Source of the DNA: Phytophthora quininea
Taxonomy: Eukaryota > Oomycota > Peronosporomycetes > Peronosporales > Peronosporaceae
Assembly (NCBI GenBank): GCA_011947345.1
Contig: JAAVTG010000770.1
Coordinates: 1 to 40,369 of the forward strand
Direction of reading: 5' to 3'
DNA length: 40,369 nucleotides
Positions 30,145 to 38,750 of this stretch are shown piece after piece. Both the position numbers and the translations under genes were made by a program. Under the pieces are notes generated by a model, which did no database searches, was not told the origin of the DNA, and saw nothing but the letters and a program-made list of their open reading frames with translations. The stretch's first letter is position 1. Each line of letters begins with the position of its first letter.

Positions 30145-33100
30145 ATGGTGCGTTGGAAGCTGTCTTGCTGGGGCTGTATGGCCGCTTCCTATTGCCCCCG
30201 CCGTCTCTCTCCCCTCATCTAACAGTATCTGTGTCTCCTCTTTCTGCTCATGCAACTCTTGCCCCCACTAGCCGCTCCGCCTGGACATTAAACGCAAGCT
30301 CAGCTCGCGCTCCGAGCGCGTCAAGAGCGTGGATCTGCACCCGACCGAGCCGTGGGTACTCTCTGCGCTCTACTCGGGCAGCCTCATGATCTGGAACTAT
30401 GCCACGCAGTCGCTCGTCAAGACGCTGGAGGTCTCGTCCCTGCCCGTGCGCAACGCCAAGTTTGTGGCCCGCAAGCAGTGGATCATCGCCAGCTCGGACG
30501 ACATGCAGGTGCGCGTCTTCAACTACAACACGATGGAAAAGGTCACGAGCTTCGAGGCCCACAGCGACTACATCCGCCACATTGAGGTGCACCCGACGCT
30601 GCCATGCTTCCTCACGTGTGCCGATGACATGACCATCAAGCTCTGGGACTGGGACAAGAACTTCACCTGCACGCAGGTCTTCGAGGGTCACGGCCACTAC
30701 GTCATGATGGTCAAGTTCAACCCCAAAGACGCTCACACTTTTGCCAGCGCCTGTCTCGACCGCACAGTTCGGGTCTGGGGACTCGGGTCGTCCCATGCCC
30801 ATTTCTCTTTGGAGGGACACGAACGCGGAGTCAACTGCGTGGCGTACTATCCGGGAGGAGACAAACCTTACTTGCTCTCGGGCAGTGACGATCGCACGGT
30901 CAAGGTCTGGGACTACCAGACCAAGGCCATCGTGCACACGCTGGACGGACACGGCAACAATCTTACGTCGGTGCTGTACCACCCGAGACTGCCGCTGATC
31001 ATCTCGGCCTGTGAGGATGGCGCTGTGCGGATGTGGCACTCGACGACGTACCGTGCTGAGACCACGCTCAACTACGGAATGGAGCGCAGTTGGTCTCTGG
31101 CGGCGCTGCCGTCAGCCAACACGCTAGCTATCGGCTACGATGAAGGCACGATTGTGCTGCGACTAGGACACGACACCCCGTCGTCAGCATGGACGGCGGT
31201 GGCAGTGGCAAACTGATCTGGACGACCAACAACGAAGTCCACACTGCCAGCGTCAAGGGCGTTGTAGCTGAAATGGCGCTGCAGGATGGCGAGAAGCTGC
31301 CGCTCGTGTCACGAGACCTGGGGAGCGTTGAAGTTTACCCCAGAAGGTGCAACACAACAGCAACGGCCGGTACGTGGTGGTCTGCGGCGACGGCGAGTAC
31401 ATCATCTACACGGCGCAGCAGCTGCGTAACAAGGCGTTCGGCGCTGCACTCGACTTTTGCTGGTCGCCGACGGGCACGGGCGACTACGTGGTGCGCGAGA
31501 GCATTTCCAAGCTCACGCTTTTCCGCAACTTCAAGGAAGTTAAGAGCGAGAAGCCTCGCGTACTCTCTGCGGAGGGCCTGTTCGGCGGCACAGGCGCGAT
31601 CGGCGTCAAGGGCAACGACAGCATTGCCATGTTCGACTGGGAGGAGCTGCGTCTGATCCGCAAGATTGATGTGGTCGTGAAGAACGTCTTTTGGTCTGAG
31701 AACGGCAGTCTGGTTGTCCTCGCCTGTGAGTCGAGCTTCTTTGTTCTGCGCTACAACAAGGAGCTAGTTGACCAGGCCTTTGCTGCTGGCACGAACACGC
31801 CCGAGGAAGGCGTGGACGGTGCCTTTGACTTGCTGCACGAGATCTCGGAGAAGGTTGGCACGGGGACCTGGGTGGGAGACTGCTTCCTGTACACCAACGC
31901 TGGAGGCCGCCTCAACTACTACGTGGGTGGCGAGGTTATGACTCTTGCCCACTTGGAGCAGAAGATGTACTTGCTGGGATATCTCCCTCGTGAAAACCTG
32001 GTGTTCCTCATGGACAAGATGAAAAACGTGACGAGCTACACGGTGTCGCTGGTTATGCTCGAGTACCAGACTGCCGTCGTGCGTCGTGACTTCGAGAGTG
32101 CCAATGCAATTCTGCCCAAGATCCCAGCGGACCAGATGGACTACGTCGCTCGCTTCCTGGAGTCGCAAGGCTTTAAGGAGGAGGCATTGGCTTTGAGCAC
32201 CGACCCTGACCAGAAATTCGACTTGGCGGTTCAACTCGCCAAGTTGGACGTCGCTCGCGATATCATGTTGCAGGAGATCGACAAAGGCTCGGACAAGGAA
32301 AAGGATGTTGATACAGAGACACAGCACAAGTGGAAACAGCTCGGCGATCTCGCTCTGAACGACTGCCAGCTAGCTCTGGCTGAGGACTGTGCGCTTCGTG
32401 CCGACGACTTTAGCTTGCTGTTAATCCTGTACACAAGTCGCGGCGATAAGGAGGGACTGGTCAGACTCGCAGGCCTTGCTCGGGAAAAGCGCCGATACAA
32501 CATTGCATTTATTTGCTGGCTGTTGTTGGGTAGGACGACCGAGTGCGTTGAAGTGCTGAAGGAGACCAAGCGCTTCCCGGAGGCTGCGTTCTTCACGCGC
32601 AGCTACTGTCCGTCTAAGATGCAGACTGTCATGGACAAGTGGCGTGAGGACCTCGCTGGCGTCAGCTCTCGTGCTGCTAAGGCTCTGGCCGACCCAACGC
32701 GTAATGCTGATCTGTTTGAGAATCTGGAGCTGTCGATGCAGGCGGAGGCCACGCTTCTGGCGCAGAACGGTGGCGAAGGAGCGAATGCACCTGCCGCGTC
32801 GTACCTGGCGAACAAGGAGCTGCTTGAAAGCGAGAATATCCTCGAGCTGATCTTGAGTGGGAGCGCTGCTCCGGCCTTTACGGCGGCTGGTGGTGGTGAA
32901 ACCTTCCATGACAGTGCGGCATCCAACGCTGAAGCTGAGGCGCAGGCACAAGCACAAGCTTACGAGCATGCCCAAGCTGCTGAAGCGGAGGCACAAGCTC
33001 AGGCAGCAGCTCAGGCTGAAGCGGAAGCTGCTGCGGCGGCTGCAGCTGCAGAGCAGCAACTAGCGTTTGAACGAGTGCAGGCCGAGGCTCAGGCTGCTGC

Positions 33101-33599
33101 GGAAGCACGAGCACAAGCGGAAGCCCAAGCCCAAGCGCGGGCTCAGGAGGAGGAGGCACGACAGCGCGCAGAGGCTGAGGCACACGCCCGCGCCATGGAG
33201 GAGGAAGCTGCTCGACTGCGAGCCGAACAGGAGACTGCAGCTGCCGCACAAGCCCACGCTGAGGCTGAAGCCGAGCTGCAGCGCCAGCAACACGCCGCCA
33301 TGATGAGCAGCAGCGGCCACAGTGCCGACGGTGGCTTTGGCTTCGGCCCGTCCTCTGGCTCGAACGAGTTTGGCTTTAGCAGCAGCGGCAGCGCGTTTGG
33401 CACGTCGTCCGTCTCGTCCTTGAGCAGCAGCCAGCACGGCTTCTCGTCCTCACAGACGTCTGGCTTTGACATGACCACGACCACGACAACAACGACGACC
33501 ACCACGAACGGCACGACCGGAGAGCTGCTGGACTTTGAGCTAGACAACGCTGACATTCAGTTCGAGGACGACGACGATGCGGATTGGGGCGAGATGTAA
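30145..33599 (+). CDS. COPB2: Coatomer beta-prime subunit (COPI)
   Basis: COPI coat subunit for Golgi-to-ER transport. Exon 1 codes only for ATG (30145-30147), then a 124-nt intron (30148-30271, GTGCGT..CACTAG), then one long exon. About 1110 aa after adding one C at 31176-31179 and one at 31338-31341; the length then becomes exactly 1111 codons. The first ~300 residues are WD40 repeats ([65 protein letters not shown]), followed by the coatomer WD-associated region ([45 protein letters not shown]). After [15 protein letters not shown] there is an unusual tail of ~270 residues: Ala/Gln/Glu-rich predicted helix, Gly/Ser/Phe repeats, a run of 12 Thr and an acidic end [10 protein letters not shown]. 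The human protein has 906 residues. Confidence 0.93.
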
Positions 33600-33735
33600 A
33601 GCCCTACGTGTGCCTCCGTAATACATAAAGACTAGTGTCCTCCGCTGTCCTCTATTGAAATTTATGTGACGTGTGAGACAACAATTGCACACGTCGCAGA
33701 TTCGTAATTAACCCTCCAGTATCTGGACGGGCAGC

Positions 33736-34501
33736 ATGGGCGACGTAGCGAAGACCAAGGCGGCGCCCTCCGGCTCGTCATCGCAGCTGAGCGCGCCAGG
33801 CAGCAGCAACAACGTGCTGTCAGGCGACGAGGGGAGCAGCTCGTCGACGGAGAGGGCGCCTGTGACGCTGGCGAGTCTGCAGGAGAGCGTCAAGGCGCAC
33901 AGCGAGTGGAAGAAGTACCTCGTGGTCGACGGCAGCGGCGCCGTGTTGCTGGGAAACGTCAAGCCGCAGGACGGCGAAGTCAGGTAAACATATAGACTGC
34001 AGCTAGGATGGAGCATTTGTTTTGCTTACAGTACAGTGGGAACATTATTTGTTGTGTGTTGCAGTACGCTGCTAAAGGTGTTCGACAAGCGCGAGGAGAC
34101 GATGGCGACGGGAGTTGTGCTGCTGGGCGAGCAATACGACGTGCATCGGTGCGGAGGTTTTACTGCACTTGGGAGGTGTATCGAGGTGAAGCTGACGCCA
34201 TGTGAATTGCTTTGTGGTTGACACGTTTGACTGCCACCAGCTTCCACCCGCCGCTCGTGTACGGCCGTCGCGGAGACCCGTTGCAGGAAGATGGCGAGGG
34301 CATCGCCGTGTGCAAAGTGGCGCAGACTTCTGGCCGCACGCTCATCTGCCTCATCACCTACGTCTACCCGACACTGTCGGCGCGCGCGGTGCCGCAGCTC
34401 AAGGAGTTCTGCGACTCGCAATGTACATGTAACAACCGAGATAGAAGGCAAAGTGTAACAATTGACAATGTGGTTTCTTTGCAGTGGGCAACCTGAGCTG
34501 A
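33736..34501 (+). CDS. Profilin-like protein
   Basis: Four exons: 33736-33983, 34065-34148, 34241-34422 and 34485-34501. Introns begin GTAAAC, GTGCGG and GTACAT and end in CAG. Spliced frame intact, 176 aa. A Ser-rich N-terminal extension (~45 residues) is followed by a compact domain: WKKYLVVDGSGAVLLGNV, VVLLGEQYDVHRFHPPLVYG, GEGIAVCKVAQTSGRTLICL and PQLKEFCDSQLGNLS. The strand order, the YDVHR..VYGRRG segment and the C-terminal helix resemble profilin, an actin-monomer-binding protein. Sequence identity to classical profilins is low, so the name is tentative. Confidence 0.6.
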
Positions 34502-35021
34502 GACCGACGCTGTTGAGCTACGGCCACAACCGCCGGCTAAATCAATACCAAGAGCTGGATTTGCACATGAAAACTCGCCACTCCCTTACTGTCCTAACAA
34601 ACTGTTTGTTGAAGTTGTCGTCTTAGAAGTGGAAAAGCGAAATTACTCAACCGTCCACCTGTTTGTAGTCTTTTCAAGCTGTTCTCCGCCGAGTGTCGTC
34701 CGAAAGATGTGGGCTGGGTGGACAGTCTCGATTACTTGAGTGCGGGGCGACTATGGTCGTCGTTAGCATGTCGCTATCTTGATCGTCTGCTGTTTCTTGG
34801 TCCCCTAGCTAAGGGTTTTCACCCGTTCTTATCGGACTCAGCAGCGGCCTTCCCACTCGCTCTCTCTCGTAAAAGACTTGGAGTGGACATTGGGTCGGCC
34901 AGAAGCCTTTGCACCACCCGAACGCTCGGTTTTTGCGTTTCAGGATTGAACCTGCTGCTGTTTGCCCCCACTTTTCGCTTTTCTTGGTAGTGCCAAACGA
35001 GTCCGCTGCCCCACCGCCAGA
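34502..35021. other. Intergenic, nothing recognised
   Basis: 520 bp between the profilin-like gene and the START-FYVE gene. A 93-codon frame (34709-34990) has no recognisable content. Promoter of the START-FYVE gene is expected here. Confidence 0.45.
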
Positions 35022-36956
35022 ATGAAAGGCACCAGTCCGTTCCCTGTGATCCATGTCGCCGCAGACGAGATGAGTCGCTATCAACGCCAAGTCCAGCAAC
35101 TGCTGGACGACGCGCTTCGAGAGTTCGACCAGTATGGGGCTGCCCGCAAGAACGGCAAGGACCCGCTGCAGGACAAGTGGCAGTGGAAGCCGCTCAAGAC
35201 CCACGAGGCGCTCAATGTCTACAAGGAGCGACAACCGACTCACCCGGAGCTGAATCCGCTCACAGTCAAGTCATCCACAGGGTCTGCATCGGGGTCCTCA
35301 CGGTCAACAGTTTCTGACAAGCCTTCGACCACTGGGGCGACGAAAGCCATCGCGATGGCTGCCGCCTACACGCCCGAGATGGCGCTGTCCGCGTCGTCGT
35401 CGGCAGTGACAATGTCGGTGCCGTTCGCCTCGGTCGCGCTTACAGGCCACATCAACGGCACTTTGAGCGACGTCATGTACGGACTCGTCGCCACGGACAC
35501 GTCGGACCTGCAGGTGCGTTCGCGCTTGATGACGGACTCGGAGGAAATGGACGCGGCCATGCTCACGACGATCCAGAGCCCAAGCGATACCGACCCGTTC
35601 CAGTTCCTCGGCCTGCAGTGGATGGTTAGGGGCGAGCCGTCTCGGTCAAAGTCATCGGGCAAAGGCATTCGAGACTTTGTGGTCCTGGTGGCCTCTGGTG
35701 TGGTCCAGCACAAGGCTTCGCACAGTACGACGACGAAAGAGATCGGCTACTACATTTGCCACTCAGTGGATCTGCCGGAATGCGGCGAGCTTCTGCCTTG
35801 GGCCACGGTCGCGGCTGGATGTCGACCTGCGCGCTGTTCACTCCGTCCAAGACCAAGTCGGCCCAGGTGAGCGTCTTTGCTCGCGGTTTGTGGACTTTAA
35901 GGGGAAAATGGCCGACTACCAAGCGGCAAACATGACGACCACGTTGATGCTGGCGGGTGTGGCGGAGGCTGCTTCGTGCGGCCAGAACAAGAAGTTGAGC
36001 TGGCTGCTTTACTTCAAAGACGCTGCCGCTGAGTTCCGACGCATGCAACCAGAGTCAGTCACTCGGTCCAATCGCTGTGGCATCTGCGACCGCAAGTTTG
36101 GCGTCCTAAACAGCGTGGCGTCGTGCAGTCTGTGCCAGGCCAAAATGTGCTCGAGGTGCCGAGTGAGTCGAGAGCTGAGCTTCGTGAGTCGGGGTGATGC
36201 GGCCGCCAGTGTCACTCAGAGCACGAGTTGGGACGAGGGCTTGAACTCCAATGCTCAGGTGCGCAGTCTGTCGGCCGTGCTGTGCAAGAACTGCATCATG
36301 AGTTCCGGCAACCTCGACGCTCGAGTCATGGCTCGCCGTGAGATCATGTCGGCGGGCTCGAACTTTTCGGATACTGCAACCACCGCCGCATGGACCGATA
36401 GCGAGACTCCCGTTCCCCGACGGTTGAATTCCCTTGTCCAGCACGCAGTCGGGATCGGAGCAGAGCTTTGCGACGACAAACCCTTTACTTCTTCCAAGAT
36501 GCGCTTTTGGACGCCAGGATCCGACGCAGCAGCATCGCAAGTCGTTCTGGCCGTCCGGACAAGCAGAAGCTGCCGTACTCCACAAACGACTCAGTCGGCA
36601 AGGCCATGACCAAGAGCAAGAAGAGTTCTGAAGAAGCTGCCCGTGCCAAGTTGCAGTCCTCGATCCGGTCGTCTGCGTCCACGGTCCCGTCGCCCCGGGA
36701 CCAAGACCAGGAGCAGAGGTTCGAGTTGGCGACGCGCCAGCTGCGACACCAACCCCGGTACATTGAAGAGGAGCCAGTCATCGAGTACATGTACAAGCCC
36801 CAGCACGAAGCAGCGTCCCGCAATGACCTGGTGAGGAGGATGGAGCAGCTCAACATGGCTGCAGAGACCGTCTACCAGTTCACAAGCAAGATGAACGCCA
36901 GCACTCACTGTCGAATGGCTGGCAACTCCAGCACTTCCATCCAGGAGCTGGACTAG
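35022..36956 (+). CDS. START-FYVE lipid-binding protein
   Basis: About 645 aa, intronless, after adding one base near 35810, one at 35862-35864 (CCC) and one at 36484-36486 (TTT); the length then becomes exactly 646 codons. The N-terminal ~300 residues form a START-like domain (DDALREFDQYG near the start; GLQWMVRG, DFVVLVASG, IGYYICHSVDLPE later; FVDFKGKMADY). Next is a FYVE-type zinc finger, NRCGICDRKFGVL, SCSLCQAKMCSRCR, VLCKNC; the usual R(R/K)HHCR core is replaced by SLCQAKMCSRCR. A linker leads to YFFQDALLDARIRRSS and a coiled, basic tail ending ELD. It probably binds phosphoinositides or sterols at endosomes. Its 3' end is the source of fragments at 6994 and 37351. Confidence 0.8.
36632..36738. 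repeat. Inverted-repeat arm within the START-FYVE tail (partner 37351-37462)
   Basis: The reverse complement of this ~100 bp is repeated at 37351-37462 with about two substitutions and a short insertion. The spacer is about 610 bp. If transcripts read through, the arms could pair. Confidence 0.88.
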
Positions 36957-37350
36957 AGCTGGGCAGTCTAGAAGATTATAAAACTATATTGTAAAGCTTC
37001 ATAGCTTTTATCTTGTTGGTGTTGATATGGCGCGCCGGGGATAAACCTCTGCGGCAGACAGGGAATGGAAGAATGAGGCCTCTGCCTTCTGGTCGTATTG
37101 CATGTGTTGCTTCCACCCACGGCTCCGCGGCCCCAGATCGAGGAAAGAAACCACGGCACATGGATAGCTTCAATTAGGACACTAGCCCAATGCATCAGTC
37201 GACATTGCAGCAACTCGGTCCCATCCACCTCAACAGATGAAGTTCCTAGTCCTGGCGCGTTATGGCGAGACCTACACGACAAGAAAAAAAGTTGTGTAGG
37301 TGTTTACAAGATTGTGTAATAATCCGAGTCGTACTTCGTACGGGGTTGCT
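36957..37350. other. Remnants of an older lipoxygenase-promoter duplication
   Basis: 37030-37090 resembles 7311-7370 in the same orientation (minus-strand CCTCATTCTTCCATTC initiator remnant), and 37165-37230 resembles 7738-7802. At 37239 there is a plus-strand copy of the lipoxygenase start (ATGAAGTTCCTAGTCCTGG) that leads nowhere. This is a shrunken, diverged version of the left locus arrangement, followed by nothing recognisable up to the inverted arm. Confidence 0.6.
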
Positions 37351-37462
37351 GGCGCGTCGCCAACTCGAAGCTCTGCTCCTGGTCTTGGTCCCGGGGTGAC
37401 GGGACCGTGGACGCAGACGACCGGATCGAGGACTGCAACTTGGCACGGGCGGCGCAGCTTCC
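37351..37462 (-). pseudogene. Inverted fragment of the START-FYVE 3' region
   Basis: Minus-strand copy of 36632-36738, about 98% identical by eye. It marks the left edge of the secreted-protein unit; the same junction occurs in degraded form at 8620-8665. Confidence 0.85.
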
Positions 37463-37476
37463 AAGCATGGACGTAT

Positions 37477-37494
37477 GGTGTGAACACTCACACC
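37477..37494. repeat. 18-bp perfect palindromic element, second copy
   Basis: GGTGTGAACACTCACACC, arms of seven bases. See 8589-8606. Confidence 0.5.
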
Positions 37495-37748
37495 GTTAAT
37501 CCGATAAGACAAGCCCGATGTCGCCGATCTGTGGTGGGTATAGCTATCCACAGCTCGGCGGTGTTTGAAATGTTATTGGAAACGCCACATGTACGCGTTG
37601 GCGGCATTCATTGCTGCCAAATGGAAATATCCACGCGAGGCGCTACGTCCGCAGGTGGTTGCGAGCTCACCTGGTCGAGACTTCGCGCCTGTTTGCGGTG
37701 CAGGTGATCCCCGACGACGAATCGAGGCGATCGGTGCGCTCACAACAC

Positions 37749-37764
37749 ACTCATTTCCACTTCG
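37749..37764 (+). promoter_or_regulatory. Initiator element of the secreted-protein gene
   Basis: ACTCATTTCCACTTCG resembles GCTCATTYYNCAWTTT and is 50 bp upstream of the ATG at 37815. Confidence 0.5.
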
Positions 37765-37814
37765 TCTCCCCAGCGGACAAGCTACACAAGCTACCTCCCC
37801 AACTTCTACCTACC

Positions 37815-38281
37815 ATGAAGGTCTTCTCACTCTCGCTCTTCTTGCCGCCGCGATCCAGTGCATCGTCGCCTCCACCTCGGAGCGCAAGCTGCTGCGATCC
37901 GGCGCCGGCTACGATTTCGCGGGACTTCCTGGAGGCAAGGGCGATTCCACCACCACGCCGCAACTACCCACCATTGCGGGCGTGCCAGGCCTCGACGGAC
38001 TCAACGGGGTCAACTCCATCACCAAGACGGTCCCTGGTGGCGCCGACGGCGCGGCCAAGCTGCTACCGTCGGGCGTTCCCAGCACAGACTCGACCGCCAA
38101 CGGCGTCGGCGGTGCAAACTCGGTCACCGACAAGCTCCCCGTCAGCGGAGTCACCGATAAGCTTCCCGTCGGCGGGGTCACTGATAAGCTTCCCGTCGGG
38201 GGCGGTAAGCCAGGCAAGGGCGTCTCGGGTGTCACGGACGAATTGCTGCCGTCAACGAGCGGCACAAAGCAGGCGTACTAG
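37815..38281 (+). CDS. Small secreted repeat protein, copy 2
   Basis: About 155 aa if one base is added near 37827-37832 (TTCTCACTCTCG). The start MKVF then joins the hydrophobic LALLAAAIQCIVAS signal. The mature protein begins around STSERKLLRSG and is Gly/Val/Pro/Ser-rich without cysteines. It contains a PTIAGVPGLDGLNGVNSITK stretch, then VTDKLPVSG and two VTDKLPVGG repeats, and ends TSGTKQAY. Copy 1 also needs one base in the signal, but at a different position. No canonical RxLR. It could be a cell-wall-associated or apoplastic protein; function unknown. It sits directly upstream of the lipoxygenase on the same strand. Confidence 0.72.
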
Positions 38282-38720
38282 TCGACGTGGGACCGAATTG
38301 CTGCAGTGTCGACCGTAGAGTTAGTTGCATCGTGCTAGTATCCTCATTGTGAGGAATCGATTCATTTCCGAAGCGTTAGAGGCTTGTTTGTCTTCTGCCG
38401 ATGCGCAGTTTCTTTCGATTCGGGGCAGTGCCGTCGGCCTCAACAGTGTCGCTGCAGAGGCCGGGAGGTGCATACCTGGAGTATCCTGTCCGCAGTGACG
38501 AAGAAGTCGACAGCAGGACCCAGTCGTCGATCAAGAGAAGCGGCGGCGCGCCCGTATCGAGCTTGGAGGAGGCAATCATTAGCAATAGCCCCTCAAGTCC
38601 ACTTCAAAGTTATAGCCGGCGATTGCGTTGACATGGCGCCACTTGTCCACCGATGACCCCAGCAGCCCAGCGGTAGCCTAGGACACGCCGCTCTGAAGCG
38701 TCTGAAGCAGGAAGCAGATC

Positions 38721-38736
38721 CCTCATTCTCCAATTC
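38721..38736 (+). promoter_or_regulatory. Initiator plus flanking region of the lipoxygenase gene
   Basis: CCTCATTCTCCAATTC matches GCTCATTYYNCAWTTT at 14 of 16 positions and is only 15 bp upstream of the ATG at 38751, implying a very short 5' leader. Confidence 0.7.
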
Positions 38737-38750
38737 GCCATCCGCCGCAG

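Noticed and set aside
37565..38281. Extended 238-codon reading of the secreted-protein frame starting at 37565
   Set aside because: The upstream part lies in the promoter and 5' UTR before the initiator at 37749; the natural start with a signal peptide is at 37815.
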